Source: Tildeniella torsiva UHER 1998/13D (GTDB lineage: Bacteria; Cyanobacteriota; Cyanobacteriia; Phormidesmidales; Phormidesmidaceae). Taken from it: DNA of 64,000 nucleotides. The notes under the pieces are model-generated. The model saw only the letters and a program-made list of their open reading frames with translations. It did not search any database and was not told the DNA's origin. The stretch spans positions 310,001 to 374,000 of the forward strand of contig JAHHIH010000001.1 in the NCBI GenBank assembly GCA_019358835.1, written 5' to 3'. Positions 44,268-53,283 of the stretch are shown one piece after another (the first letter of the stretch is position 1; the number at the start of each line of letters is the position of its first letter). Both the position numbers and the translations under genes were made by a program.

Positions 44268-45284
44268 TTAATCAGAAAAGTGAGGGTCAATGTGCAGCTT
44301 GATCAGGTCTTGTAGATCCTCAACGCTGAGAAACTTTTCATTTTGGCCTGAGTTGTAGCTAAACCCTGGCTCTACGGGCTTGGCCTTCATCTTTTTGCAG
44401 TACTCTTCGATCGAGTACATTCCCTGAATTGGCAAAATGGCGTAGTAATGGCCGAGGTCAACGGTGGTATAAGAATCTGACGTTGTAATCATCTCTTCGT
44501 GAATTTTTTCGCCCGGTCTAATGCCCACAACGGGGTACTCACAGTCGGGGCCAACGGCCTTAGCGACATCAGTAATTAGATAGGACGGAATCCGGGGTAC
44601 AAAAATTTCTCCGCCCCAGCCGTGCTTAATCGCCCAAAGTACCATGTCAACGCCCTCTTCGAGGGAAATATTAAACCGGGTCATGGCGGGGTCAGTGATG
44701 GGCAAAACACCTTCTTTGCGTTTGTCTAAGAAAAACGGTATCACCGATCCCCGAGAGCCCATCACATTGCCGTAGCGAACGACGGAAAAACTGAGCTTGC
44801 GTATGCCCTTGATGTTGTTGGCGGCAATGAACAGCTTATCTGAGCAAAGTTTGGAAGCTCCATAGAGATTAATAGGAGCCGCCGCCTTATCAGTCGATAG
44901 CGCAATCACCTTTTTAACATTGGTGCTGAGGGCAGCTTCGATTACGTTTTCGGCCCCCAGCACATTGGTGCGAATGCATTCCATGGGGTTGTACTCGGCG
45001 GTGGGCACCTGTTTGAGGGCCGCCGCATGTATCACAATATCAATTCGCTCAAAGGCACGAATTAGCCGCTGCCGATCTCTCACATCGCCAATAAAGTATC
45101 GAATGCCGGGATATTTCGACTGGGGAAAGACCTGGGCCATCTCAAACTGCTTTAGCTCATCTCTGGAGTAGATGGCGAGTCGTTTGATGTTGGGAAATTT
45201 TTCGAGAATGGTGCCAACAAATTTCTTACCAAAGGAGCCGGTGCCGCCGGTTACTAGAATAGATGTATCTTCAGTAATTTTCAT
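44268..45284 (-). CDS. pseB: PseB, UDP-GlcNAc 4,6-dehydratase (inverting)
   Basis: 338 residues, an extended short-chain dehydrogenase that makes the 4-keto-6-deoxy sugar and inverts C5, the first committed step to pseudaminic acid. ILVTGGTGSFGKKFV is the NAD(P) loop; HAAALKQVPTAEYNP is a PseB/FlaA1 hallmark. STDKAAAPINLYGASK holds the catalytic Asp-Lys pair and the modified Tyr-x3-Lys. The end GFSYNSGQN is typical. It starts at ATG 45284, 36 nt after the wzt-type gene. Confidence 0.93.
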   Translation of the reverse strand: MKITEDTSILVTGGTGSFGKKFVGTILEKFPNIKRLAIYSRDELKQFEMAQVFPQSKYPGIRYFIGDVRDRQRLIRAFERIDIVIHAAALKQVPTAEYNPMECIRTNVLGAENVIEAALSTNVKKVIALSTDKAAAPINLYGASKLCSDKLFIAANNIKGIRKLSFSVVRYGNVMGSRGSVIPFFLDKRKEGVLPITDPAMTRFNISLEEGVDMVLWAIKHGWGGEIFVPRIPSYLITDVAKAVGPDCEYPVVGIRPGEKIHEEMITTSDSYTTVDLGHYYAILPIQGMYSIEEYCKKMKAKPVEPGFSYNSGQNEKFLSVEDLQDLIKLHIDPHFSD

Positions 45285-45320
45285 GGGTAGATAGTTGCGA
45301 TGTGTAGCGAATCGTTATTG

Positions 45321-46658
45321 TTACAACTCGGTTTGAGCAAGAACGGTCTTACCTAAATTTCCGCTTTGAAAGGCTTGCCACCGGCTAGGCGTATAGACCT
45401 GCGTATTGGTAGAATACCGTTCAAAGTAGGCGTAGCGATTGCTAATTTGAGACTCTTGAACGGCAAATCCTGTCGCCTCATGGACGGCATCGTCGTAAGC
45501 TTCTCCCTGCTTTTTAACCCAGACGTTAATTAAGTATTCCCCTGGAAATAAATGAATAGCGGGGACAAAAGCCTCAATTGTATGGCGGCCTGAATTGGTC
45601 ACATTCAGATCGTTTTCCCAGTTAGAAATTAGGTAGTGCAGCCTAACGCCGTGCAGATTGCAGATGGCAATGCCAATCTCATAGCTGTCGCTTGGCACTT
45701 TGAAATCAATCTCAAGTCTAAAGTTAACCGGTTGCCCCATTTGAAGCGTAGCAACGCAGTTGCCGTCACCATCTAAAAGACTGAGGCTTTGTAGGGTTGC
45801 ATACTGCCTTGGGCCGTACCGCTCTTTCGAGCGGGTCGATAGGTCAACGTAGCCAGAGGCAACTAGATTGGTCTCAGAAACGTACTTAGCGATCGCAGTG
45901 CGGGCATCGCCCCGAAACGAAACTTGTCCGTCGCTCAGCATCAAGGCCGTTTGGCAGAGCGACTCTACTGCGGTCATGTTGTGGCTGACAAAGAGAACGG
46001 TTCTGCCCTCCTGCTTGGCCACATCACCCATTTTGCCCAGGCACTTTTTTTGAAAGGCGGCATCGCCTACGGCCAGCACTTCATCGACCACTAAAATCTC
46101 AGGTTCTAAATGGGCAGCGACGGCAAAGGCCAACCGCACATACATGCCGCTGGAATACCGCTTAACCGGGGTGTCTAAAAACCGAGAGACTTCAGCAAAC
46201 TCGACAATTTCATCAAATCTGCGGTTAATCTCGGCCCGGCTCATGCCCAAAATTGCGCCGTTGAGAAAGATATTCTCGCGCCCGGTCAGCTCGGGGTGAA
46301 ACCCGGTTCCCACCTCTAGCAAACTGGCTACTCGGCCCCGCAGGCGCACCCGCCCCGTAGTGGGTTCGGTAATGCGGCTGAGAATTTTGAGCAGTGTTGA
46401 CTTGCCTGCCCCATTGCGGCCAATGATGCCGACCACCTCGCCCTGCTTCACCTCAAATGAAACATCCTTCAGCGCCCAAAACTCGTCTTGATGGGGTCTG
46501 ACGTTGGGCCTGAGTGGATGGCGTAGGCGACGGCTAAAAGATTTGACCCCATCGGCAATGACATCGCGCAGGGCTACGTAGCGTGAGTTGCCCTGCTGCT
46601 GCTGGCCAAGGACATACTTTTTGCCGAGATTTTCGACTTGAATAACTGAGTCTGGCAT
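45321..46658 (-). CDS. Polysaccharide-export ABC transporter ATPase (Wzt-type)
   Basis: 445 residues. The N-terminal ABC domain (about 1-245) has Walker A GRNGAGKSTL, signature YSSGMYVRLAFA and Walker B ILVVDEVLAVGD. The C-terminal domain (about 280-440) is the beta-rich Wzt-C type that recognises a modified glycan end. It should drive export of a glycan through a Wzm permease. No complete permease gene is in the window; a short piece resembling one lies at 47205-47282. I start at ATG 46658. It is the first gene of the glycan cluster, whose methyltransferase domains could provide the recognised cap. Confidence 0.88.
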   Translation of the reverse strand: MPDSVIQVENLGKKYVLGQQQQGNSRYVALRDVIADGVKSFSRRLRHPLRPNVRPHQDEFWALKDVSFEVKQGEVVGIIGRNGAGKSTLLKILSRITEPTTGRVRLRGRVASLLEVGTGFHPELTGRENIFLNGAILGMSRAEINRRFDEIVEFAEVSRFLDTPVKRYSSGMYVRLAFAVAAHLEPEILVVDEVLAVGDAAFQKKCLGKMGDVAKQEGRTVLFVSHNMTAVESLCQTALMLSDGQVSFRGDARTAIAKYVSETNLVASGYVDLSTRSKERYGPRQYATLQSLSLLDGDGNCVATLQMGQPVNFRLEIDFKVPSDSYEIGIAICNLHGVRLHYLISNWENDLNVTNSGRHTIEAFVPAIHLFPGEYLINVWVKKQGEAYDDAVHEATGFAVQESQISNRYAYFERYSTNTQVYTPSRWQAFQSGNLGKTVLAQTEL

Positions 46659-46776
46659 TGAGGGGGCTGTGGAACGGGGGCAGTTCACCTAGCTGGCGCA
46701 TCCGCCATTGTGCCCATTGTGCCCCCTGGCTTTATGAAAGTTGCATGTCCACACACTTAGTTACCCGGTTGGCGCC

Positions 46777-47208
46777 CTAGGGCCAAAAGTCTGGGTCGAT
46801 GACCTGGTCAAAGGTGTAGGGGCAGCCGTCAGGAAACTGGTCATCCGGTAATCCGGTTTCTGCGATCGCCAGCAACCGAGCCTCCTCCCAGCCCTCTGCC
46901 ATCGCCTCTTCAGTGCGAGATTTCAAGCCGGGGTTACGCCGCAGCAGTTTATCTAGCGACAACCGCTGCACCCGAATAGTAGCCCGCCAACTGTTGGAGC
47001 GCTGCCAATGCTGCACCTGCCATTTCAACAGATGGGCTGTTAGCAGCACCAACCGAGACTCCAATTGGTCGTAGTGGCGATTGCCCAAATCTTCAATTTC
47101 CTCCAGCAGGTGAGTGCGATCGAGCGCCTCGAAGTTCCCCTGGCGCAGCAGATCAGCCTGTTGCTCAGTCCAGGTATAGAAATCCACCTCGTACAGGCTA
47201 TCTGTCAT
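46777..47208 (-). CDS. DUF29 family protein
   Basis: 143 residues of the DUF29 family, abundant in cyanobacteria and of unknown function. Family marks: DFYTWTEQQADLLRQG, HLLEEIEDLGNRHYDQLESRL and LLTAHLLKWQ. It is all-helical and soluble. It starts at ATG 47208 with GGGGAGAG upstream; its start overlaps the end of the short Wzm-like frame (TGA within ATGA). Its position between that piece and the wzt-type gene suggests it was inserted there, which is inference. Confidence 0.85.
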   Translation of the reverse strand: MTDSLYEVDFYTWTEQQADLLRQGNFEALDRTHLLEEIEDLGNRHYDQLESRLVLLTAHLLKWQVQHWQRSNSWRATIRVQRLSLDKLLRRNPGLKSRTEEAMAEGWEEARLLAIAETGLPDDQFPDGCPYTFDQVIDPDFWP

Positions 47209-47282
47209 TGTCTCTCCCCGAAATCTCCTGGGTTGTGAAAGGTGCGCTCCATGCGGCGAAAGTAGAGAATGCCCGTCATCAT
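47205..47282 (-). pseudogene. Possible C-terminal remnant of a Wzm-type ABC permease
   Basis: A 25-codon frame (from ATGATG at 47282) reads MMTGILYFRRMERTF followed by a short tail and a stop that overlaps the DUF29 start. TG-x-x-YFRRMERTF is the pattern with which many cyanobacterial O-antigen-type ABC permeases end (usually FADVI after it). The frame continues upstream into the end of leuS, so only the last helix border is left. The match is short and from memory. Confidence 0.45.
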
Positions 47283-47292
47283 CAGCCCCCAG

Positions 47293-49887
47293 CTACCCCG
47301 CCACCACAAAGTTCACCAGTTTGCCCGGCACCACAATCACCTTCTTGATCTCCTTGCCCTCCAGGTAGCGCTGAGCGACCTCAGACTCGCGGGCATAGGT
47401 TTCTAACGCCGCTTTGTCGGAGTCAGCAGGCACCTCTAGGGTGCCACGCGTTTTGCCCATAATTTGAATGACCAGCGTGATCTCATCCACCACCAGGGCA
47501 GTGGGGTCAAACACTGGCCAAGGGGCGCGGTGAACTGAGTCGGGGTTGCCCAGCTGGTGCCACAGCTCATCGGCCATATGGGGGGCAAAGGGGGCCAGCA
47601 GCAGCACCAAGGCGCGCACACCCTCGGTGTAAACGGGGGAATCCTTAGCGGCAGAATCGGTGAGCGCATTGCTGAGCTTCATCAATTCCGACACGGCGGT
47701 GTTGAACTGGTAGTCGCCGTCGATGTCTTCGGTGATCGCCTGAATGGCGGTGTGGATGGCGCGGCGCAGGGTTTTCTCATCCTTGGAGAGATCGGCGGCG
47801 GCCACATCCCCGGCGGGCGAACCACCGTTCGCCCCTACGGTGGCGATGTATTCTGTCACCAGACGCCAGACGCGGTTGAGAAAACGGAACTGGCCTTCTA
47901 CATCGGCGTCGTCCCACTCCAGATCCTTCTCGGGGGGTGCTTTGAAGAGAATGAACATGCGAGCGGTGTCGGCTCCGTACTTGACCAGCACCGATTTGGG
48001 GTCAACGCCGTTGTACTTCGACTTCGACATCTTTTCGTAGAACACCTCCAGGGCATCACCCGTTTGAGGATCGACAGGATTCGCTGGATCGGCAACATCC
48101 TCAGGGGCAACATACTTACCCGTCTTGGGGTTTTTGTAGGCAGTGTTTTGCACCATGCCCTGAGTGAGCAGGCGCTCAAAGGGTTCATCGCAGGAGACCA
48201 GGCCGCGATCGCGCAGCACCTTGGTAATAAACCGCGAGTACAGCAGGTGCAAAATGGCGTGCTCAATGCCGCCCACGTACTGATCCACCGGCATCCAGCC
48301 GTTGGCCTGGGCCTGGGCAAAGGCCGACTCGGGGTTCTGAGCATCGGTGTAGCGCAAGAAATACCAAGACGAGTCAATGAACGTGTCCATGGTGTCAGTT
48401 TCGCGCCGGGCGGGGCGGTTGCAGGTGGGGCAGGGTACATTCACCCAGTGCTCTAGCTGCGCCAGGGGCGATGCGCCCCTGCCGGAGAACTCCACATCCT
48501 CCGGCAGTGTTACCGGCAGCTGCTCGTCGGGAATGGGGACAATGCCGCACTCGGGGCAGTGCACCACTGGGATCGGCACGCCCCAGTAGCGCTGGCGGGA
48601 AATCAGCCAGTCGCGCAGGCGGTAGTTTGACTCACCTTTGCCCTTTTGGTTGGCTTCAAGCCAGTGAATGGCAGCAGGTACACTCTCGGCCTCGCCCTTA
48701 CCTGCCGGGATATCATTCAGCGGGCCAGAGTTGACCATGACGCCTTCTCCGGGCCAGGCTTTAGTCAAGGTATCGCCATCGAAGGATTCTCCCTCAGGCT
48801 GCACCACGACCTTGACGGGCAGACCAAACTTGCGGGCAAACTCAAAATCGCGCTGATCGTGGGCGGGCACCGCCATAATTGCCCCAGTGCCGTAGCCCAT
48901 CAGCACGTAGTCAGCGATCCAGATGGGGATTTTGGCATCGTTCACCGGGTTTACAGCGTAGCTGCCCGTCCATACGCCGGTTTTTTCGCGGTCTTCGGCG
49001 GTGCGATCGATCTCGCTTTTGGCGGCGGCGGCCTTGCGGTAGTCGTCTACCGCTGCGACGCGATCGGGTGCCGTCAGCTTTTCCACCAGAGGATGTTCCG
49101 GCGACAACACCATAAAGGTGGCTCCCCAGAGGGTATCGGGCCGAGTGGTAAATACCGGCAGGGCATCCCCGGCCTCGGTTTTAAAGACCACCTGTGCCCC
49201 GGTGGATTTACCAATCCAGTTGGCCTGCATTGTGCGCACCCGCTCGGGCCAGCCGGGCAGCTTGTCCAGATCTTGCAGCAGCTCTTCAGCGTAGTCAGTA
49301 ATTTTGAGGAACCACTGGCGCAGCAGCTTTTTCTCGACGATCGCCCCCGATCGCCAGGATTTACCCTCGCTATCCACCTGCTCGTTGGCCAGCACCGTCT
49401 GATCGATGGGGTCCCAGTTCACCGCCGCCTCTTTCTGGTAGGCCAGCCCCATCTTCAGCATTTGAATGAAAATCCACTGGGTCCAGCGGTAGTAGTCGGG
49501 GGCGCAGGTGGCCACCTCCCGCTCCCAATCGTAGGAGAGGCCCAGTTCTTGCAGCTGCGCCCTCATCTGATCAATATTTTGGTACGTCCACTGGGCGGGG
49601 TGAATACCGCGATCGATCGCCGCATTCTCGGCAGGCAAGCCAAAGGCATCCCAACCCATGGGGTGCAGCACGCGGTAGCCCTGCATCCGCCGCACCCGCG
49701 CCACCACATCGGTAATGGTGTAGTTGCGCACGTGGCCCATGTGCAGGTTCCCCGACGGGTAGGGAAACATCGACAGCGCATAGAACTTCGGCTGATCGGG
49801 GTTCTCAATCGCCCGATCGAGCCCTTGCTCGGCCCAAGCCTGCTGCCATTTCTTCTCGATGTCTGCCGGGTTGTATTTGGACTCCAC
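47293..49887 (-). CDS. leuS: Leucyl-tRNA synthetase
   Basis: A class Ia aminoacyl-tRNA synthetase of 864 residues, bacterial length. HIGH-type motif HMGH at 49-52 in [21 protein letters not shown] at 619-623. The CP1 editing domain (about 220-420) has [12 protein letters not shown] and [16 protein letters not shown] with the editing Asp. Zn-type Cys pairs occur near CPECG and CPTCNRP. The anticodon-binding and C-terminal domains are complete. It starts at GTG 49887, giving the usual [14 protein letters not shown] opening. Confidence 0.96.
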   Translation of the reverse strand: MESKYNPADIEKKWQQAWAEQGLDRAIENPDQPKFYALSMFPYPSGNLHMGHVRNYTITDVVARVRRMQGYRVLHPMGWDAFGLPAENAAIDRGIHPAQWTYQNIDQMRAQLQELGLSYDWEREVATCAPDYYRWTQWIFIQMLKMGLAYQKEAAVNWDPIDQTVLANEQVDSEGKSWRSGAIVEKKLLRQWFLKITDYAEELLQDLDKLPGWPERVRTMQANWIGKSTGAQVVFKTEAGDALPVFTTRPDTLWGATFMVLSPEHPLVEKLTAPDRVAAVDDYRKAAAAKSEIDRTAEDREKTGVWTGSYAVNPVNDAKIPIWIADYVLMGYGTGAIMAVPAHDQRDFEFARKFGLPVKVVVQPEGESFDGDTLTKAWPGEGVMVNSGPLNDIPAGKGEAESVPAAIHWLEANQKGKGESNYRLRDWLISRQRYWGVPIPVVHCPECGIVPIPDEQLPVTLPEDVEFSGRGASPLAQLEHWVNVPCPTCNRPARRETDTMDTFIDSSWYFLRYTDAQNPESAFAQAQANGWMPVDQYVGGIEHAILHLLYSRFITKVLRDRGLVSCDEPFERLLTQGMVQNTAYKNPKTGKYVAPEDVADPANPVDPQTGDALEVFYEKMSKSKYNGVDPKSVLVKYGADTARMFILFKAPPEKDLEWDDADVEGQFRFLNRVWRLVTEYIATVGANGGSPAGDVAAADLSKDEKTLRRAIHTAIQAITEDIDGDYQFNTAVSELMKLSNALTDSAAKDSPVYTEGVRALVLLLAPFAPHMADELWHQLGNPDSVHRAPWPVFDPTALVVDEITLVIQIMGKTRGTLEVPADSDKAALETYARESEVAQRYLEGKEIKKVIVVPGKLVNFVVAG

Positions 49888-49984
49888 GTCCTTGACTCCT
49901 AATGCTGCACTGGTGCGATGTTCCCCATCATAGCTATCAGTGGCGGCGAGGGAGCAATGGAGTGATGGAGTAGGAGAGTGAAGG

Positions 49985-50069
49985 AAAGTTTTGAATGTTG
50001 AATTTTGAGTTTTGAATTAATGGCCGACCGCAAACACTCAAAACTAAGCACTCAAAACTCAAAACTTCC
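49985..50069. repeat. Heptamer-type inverted repeat, copy 2
   Basis: Runs of TTTTGAA/TTTTGAG heptamers face CTCAAAACT-type complements across a centre near 50024. It is the same class as the element at 22639-22720. It sits between the leuS start and the end of the CpcT-like gene, where it could form a long hairpin at the 3' end of the latter's mRNA. Confidence 0.7.
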
Positions 50070-50074
50070 CATCG

Positions 50075-50665
50075 TCATCCCTTCACTTCATCGGCAAAGC
50101 TGGCCCGCCGCTTAAACTCAAACGGCCCCGCCAGCGACCCCCACAGGTGCTCGTGGGTCGCGGGGTCGCGGCCTCGATCCCAGCTGACGAATTGGTCTGC
50201 GTCGATTTCAAACTCGCTGTCTAAATAGGTGGTCTTGCCGTTGCGCTCGACCATGCAGGCTTTGCCCGGTTGCACCGCTCCTTTAAAGCTGCGGCCCGTC
50301 CAGTGGACGATCATGTCGCAGCCGGGGGTTTTTTCAAAATGGCCAGCGGTGAGTTTCGAGAGCTGAGCCAGATCTCGGGAAGCTCCATAGAAGGCTTCGC
50401 CGTCCTTGAGGGTGTAGTTCTCAATCATAATGTGGTCGCCCTGGGCGCTGAGCTTCATGCCTCGGGCGCGGTAGGGCTGCTGAATCATAAAGTCGTAGGC
50501 CTGCTCAATGTAGAAGCCTAGACCACCCAGGGTCTCGGTGGGCAGGGGGCGCATGCAGACACGAATGTGGGCAAACAGCGGTGGATTCTCAAAGGCCTGC
50601 TGCTGGTTGCTAAAGTCTGCCGCCATCCAGCGGGCCAGGGTGTGAATATCGGTAGCGTGGGTCAT
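50075..50665 (-). CDS. CpcT/CpeT-type chromophore lyase homologue
   Basis: 196 residues of the CpcT/CpeT family, lipocalin-like beta barrels that attach phycocyanobilin or phycoerythrobilin to a Cys of phycobiliprotein beta subunits or act as chaperones. Family marks: LARWMAADFSNQQQAFENPPLFAHIRVCMRPL, EQAYDFMIQQPYRAR, GCDMIVHWTGRSFKG and WDRGRDPATHEHLWGS. The bilin and acceptor cannot be told. No cpc, cpe or apc structural gene is adjacent. It starts at ATG 50665. Confidence 0.87.
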   Translation of the reverse strand: MTHATDIHTLARWMAADFSNQQQAFENPPLFAHIRVCMRPLPTETLGGLGFYIEQAYDFMIQQPYRARGMKLSAQGDHIMIENYTLKDGEAFYGASRDLAQLSKLTAGHFEKTPGCDMIVHWTGRSFKGAVQPGKACMVERNGKTTYLDSEFEIDADQFVSWDRGRDPATHEHLWGSLAGPFEFKRRASFADEVKG

Positions 50666-50742
50666 GGATGGGTGTAGAAATCATCGTGGTAAGGTTGACC
50701 CTAGTTTACAGGGTTGACGAGAGACCGTCAGAGAAGACCGCG

Positions 50743-51099
50743 ATGAAAAAGCTCCACCTAGCGCTTTCCTCCAGTGATATTGCGGCCTCCGTGGCCGATT
50801 ATTCTGCCCGGTTGGGATGCCGTCCAGCGCTGGTGATTGAGGGTACCTATGCCCTGTGGCGCACGGAGACGCTAAACCTTTCCATTCGCCACGCCCCAGA
50901 AGTCGCGCCGGGGCAGCTGCGCCACCTGGGTTGGGAAGACGACGAGGCCCAGGCCTTCACTACCGAGGTGGATGTCAATGGCATTACCTGGGAGCGGTTC
51001 GCCGCCCGCCACCAAGCCGAGGAAATTCAGGCCGCTTGGCCGGGAACGAATTATCAAGTCGAGGGCGGCAAGAACACTAATGGACACCATGGAACCTGA
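50743..51099 (+). CDS. VOC (glyoxalase/bleomycin-resistance) fold protein
   Basis: 118 residues: KKLHLALSSSDIAASVADYSARLG is the first beta-alpha-beta unit of the VOC superfamily, and TLNLSIRHAPEVAPGQLRHLGWE the second strand set. The fold's metal residues are only partly recognisable, so it may be non-enzymatic. A similar cyanobacterial group is annotated only as VOC family. I start at ATG 50743. Its end overlaps the next gene's start by 20 nt in another frame. Confidence 0.7.
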   Translation: MKKLHLALSSSDIAASVADYSARLGCRPALVIEGTYALWRTETLNLSIRHAPEVAPGQLRHLGWEDDEAQAFTTEVDVNGITWERFAARHQAEEIQAAWPGTNYQVEGGKNTNGHHGT

Positions 51100-51640
51100 T
51101 CTGACCGCTGAAACCTACCACCTGCATGTCGAACTGCTCGACAGCGACCCTTACATCTGGCGACAGGTTTGTGTGCGGAGCGATATCTCCTTGTCAGAGC
51201 TCCATCGCGTGTTGGCAGCGGTAATGGGGTGGTCGGGGGAGGCCGACTACGTGTTTAAGGGCCAGGGTAAGGTTTTGCAGGCTGGGGAGGAACGGGTGCT
51301 CTCTACGCTCATAACCCAGCCCGGCGAGGCGCTGATTTACAACTATGCCCCTGCTCAGGGTTGGTTGCACAAGGTCACGCTAGAAGCGATTTCTCAGCCT
51401 GAACACTTCGTGAACGCTCCCCTCGACCATTCCCTGCCCCACTGCACCGCTGGGGAGCGCCAATGCCCGCCAGAGTTTTGCAACGGTGTGTGGGACTACG
51501 TTGACTTGATCGATCGCCTGGGCGATGGCGACGATCCCGACGAAATCGATGCTCTCTGGCAAAAAGTTGGCTACGATTTTGACCCCGAACGGTTTGATCT
51601 GGCCGCTGCTAACCGGCGATTAGAGAGTTTATCCTCCTAG
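51080..51640 (+). CDS. Plasmid pRiA4b ORF-3-like protein
   Basis: 186 residues of the pRiA4b ORF-3 family (IS1096 TnpR-like in some annotations), of unknown function. Marks: YHLHVELLDSDPYIWRQVCVRSDISLSELHRVLAAVMGW (about 10-48), LIYNYAPAQGW and PEFCNGVWDY. I start at ATG 51080 (MDTMEPD); ATG 51089 is also possible. It overlaps the VOC gene by 20 nt, suggesting coupling. No transposon features are seen around it. Confidence 0.8.
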   Translation: MDTMEPDLTAETYHLHVELLDSDPYIWRQVCVRSDISLSELHRVLAAVMGWSGEADYVFKGQGKVLQAGEERVLSTLITQPGEALIYNYAPAQGWLHKVTLEAISQPEHFVNAPLDHSLPHCTAGERQCPPEFCNGVWDYVDLIDRLGDGDDPDEIDALWQKVGYDFDPERFDLAAANRRLESLSS

Positions 51641-51715
51641 CTTTCCATGGTTAGCACCGCCTGGTAGCGCACCTTAATGGATCTGAAATAATCTGAGCGC
51701 CCGTTCAGGAGAGCT

Positions 51716-52024
51716 GTGAAAATGATTCTGGTATCTGGAAAAGTCTGCTTTCGCCAAGCCGATCTAGAGCGGGTGCGCCCGGCGATGGCCGCGATGGTCA
51801 ACGCCAGCCTTGCCGAAGACGGCTGTATTGATTACGCCTACTCGATCGATGTACTGGATCCGACCATTATGCGGATTATCGAACGCTGGCGCGATCGCGC
51901 TGCCCTTGCCGCCCACTTCCAAACGCCCCATATGGCTCAGTGGCTTGCGGTGCTGGCTGACCTCGACATCAGCGATCGCGAGCTATTTATGATGGATGGC
52001 GACCAGCTAGAATTTGGCCTGTGA
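51716..52024 (+). CDS. ABM-fold monooxygenase-like protein
   Basis: 102 residues with an antibiotic-biosynthesis-monooxygenase (dimeric alpha-beta barrel) fold: LVSGKVCFRQADLERVRPAMAAM, SLAEDGCIDYAYSIDV and IIERWRDRAALAAHFQTPHM. Relatives include quinol monooxygenases and many of unknown function. The start is GTG 51716 or ATG 51722; AGGAG at 51707-51711 fits either, the ATG with better spacing. Confidence 0.8.
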   Translation: MKMILVSGKVCFRQADLERVRPAMAAMVNASLAEDGCIDYAYSIDVLDPTIMRIIERWRDRAALAAHFQTPHMAQWLAVLADLDISDRELFMMDGDQLEFGL

Positions 52025-52105
52025 CTAAACTCCGCTAGCCGACAAAGCCGCCCTGGTAGCAGGGAATCCTCCCTGGCTTGGGCAACGATGTCGCTAGTGG
52101 AAAAA

Positions 52106-52570
52106 TTAATGAGCTGACTGCAACCGATGCCTGTGACCGTGGGTTTCTTTCGCCCACTGGTAGGCCACTCGGTTGAGCACCAGCCCAACCAAAAACAGAA
52201 CGGCCATCAGGGCAATTTGATACCAAGCTATGGGGGGAATCGTCAGGTCAACCACCAGGTGGGCCAGGTTCAACACCGAATAAATCACCGTCACCCAAAA
52301 GTGGCCGAGCCGAAATCGCCTCGAATCGAGCAGGCAGGTGCCGATAATCGCGAGCAGCGGAATCGTAAAAAAAGCCAGCATCAGCCACAAAATAGCGGAA
52401 ATTTCGCTGATGTCGGTGGCCACCTGGCCGTGGGGAGCCAGCACGCTCAGGCCGTGAAACAAGGGAATGAGCGCCAGTTGAGTGTGGAAAATTGTGCCCA
52501 GCAAAAATACCGTCCACAGGGCAATAATTTTGACGGCAAACGAGGGTCGCTCCTTCGGCTGTTCGAACAT
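52106..52570 (-). CDS. Four-helix membrane protein of unknown function
   Basis: 154 residues with four hydrophobic helices (about 12-32, 58-80, 90-112 and 119-139) and a His/Arg-rich C-terminal tail (ETHGHRHRL). No family recognised. It starts at ATG 52570 with GGAGG seven nt before; a GTG one codon upstream is less likely. It lies 28 nt after the small His-rich gene at 52599-52820 and may form an operon with it. Confidence 0.68.
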   Translation of the reverse strand: MFEQPKERPSFAVKIIALWTVFLLGTIFHTQLALIPLFHGLSVLAPHGQVATDISEISAILWLMLAFFTIPLLAIIGTCLLDSRRFRLGHFWVTVIYSVLNLAHLVVDLTIPPIAWYQIALMAVLFLVGLVLNRVAYQWAKETHGHRHRLQSAH

Positions 52571-52598
52571 CACCTCACCTCCATCGTCAAAAATAGGG

Positions 52599-52820
52599 CT
52601 AGTGCAATTCTTCGTCGCTGCGCTCTAGCAGGGTGTCTTCGCTATGGTCTTGGTGGTGGCGTTGATTGGCCATGGCCTGGCGGGCTTTTTCATCGACCGA
52701 CGGGGCAGGCGGTGCGTGGAGTTCGGCATCAGCGCGGCTGAGCAGGTTGTCGTGGGTGTGGTCGGCGTGCTGGCGCTGCTGAGTCAGGCGATCGCGGGCC
52801 TGGTCATCTGATTTATCCAT
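52599..52820 (-). CDS. Small charged protein made of two tandem repeats
   Basis: 73 residues, very hydrophilic, rich in His, Asp, Gln and Arg. Two 28-residue units match: residues about 8-35 (ARDRLTQQRQHADHTHDN...SRADAELH) and about 46-73 (ARQAMANQRHHQDHSEDT...ERSDEELH). The shared pattern AR...QR-H-DH...LL-R-D-ELH points to internal duplication. No family recognised; the His/Asp content could bind metals. AAGGAGA lies about 8 nt before ATG 52820. It probably shares a transcript with the membrane protein downstream. Confidence 0.7.
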   Translation of the reverse strand: MDKSDDQARDRLTQQRQHADHTHDNLLSRADAELHAPPAPSVDEKARQAMANQRHHQDHSEDTLLERSDEELH

Positions 52821-53074
52821 AACGGCTATTCTCCTTGGGGCGCGTGCGCGGTGGGGGTGGAGCGCGATCGCGATCGACCACCCGTCCTCTACTAATTTTC
52901 CAGGTTATTGATGGACGAGCGATCGCCCCTGACACGATTATTTAGCCTTCTCAATCGCCCGCAACCTGCCCTGAGAGTGTTCCTACTCAACATTGATCAC
53001 GTAGAGTTCACTTCGGCAGTTTTGGCTGACCAAGCGCGCGTCTATGCCCAGGACATTTTTTGAAGTAGTGCCAA

Positions 53075-53190
53075 TAGATCGCAAAGTCCCCGCCACCCTC
53101 ACCCCCAGCCCCTCTCCCAGGAGGGCGAGGGGAGACGGAAAGCCCCTCAAAGTCCCTCTCCCACGTTGGGAGAGGGATTTAGGGTGAGGG
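53075..53190. repeat. Dispersed repeat, copy B
   Basis: Second copy of the element at 2121-2235. Here the CCCTCTCCCA and TGGGAGAGGG arms are better conserved and would pair in a hairpin. The surrounding 463-nt gap (52821-53283) holds HIP1 sites near 52865 and 52920 but no gene I can support. Confidence 0.7.
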
Positions 53191-53283
53191 CCAGATCATG
53201 GCAGTAGAACAAGCTTGTGCTCTACTGAGTGTCCCTAGAGCGATGGGCCAGGCCAAAGGCGATCGCCGCCCAAGATTCAGGAT

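Noticed and set aside
48646..49902. 418-codon plus-strand frame opposite leuS
   Set aside because: Antisense to leuS with no family pattern.
51080..51640. pRiA4b ORF-3-like gene as sign of a plasmid or IS insertion
   Set aside because: No inverted ends, transposase or replication genes nearby; the family is widespread on chromosomes.
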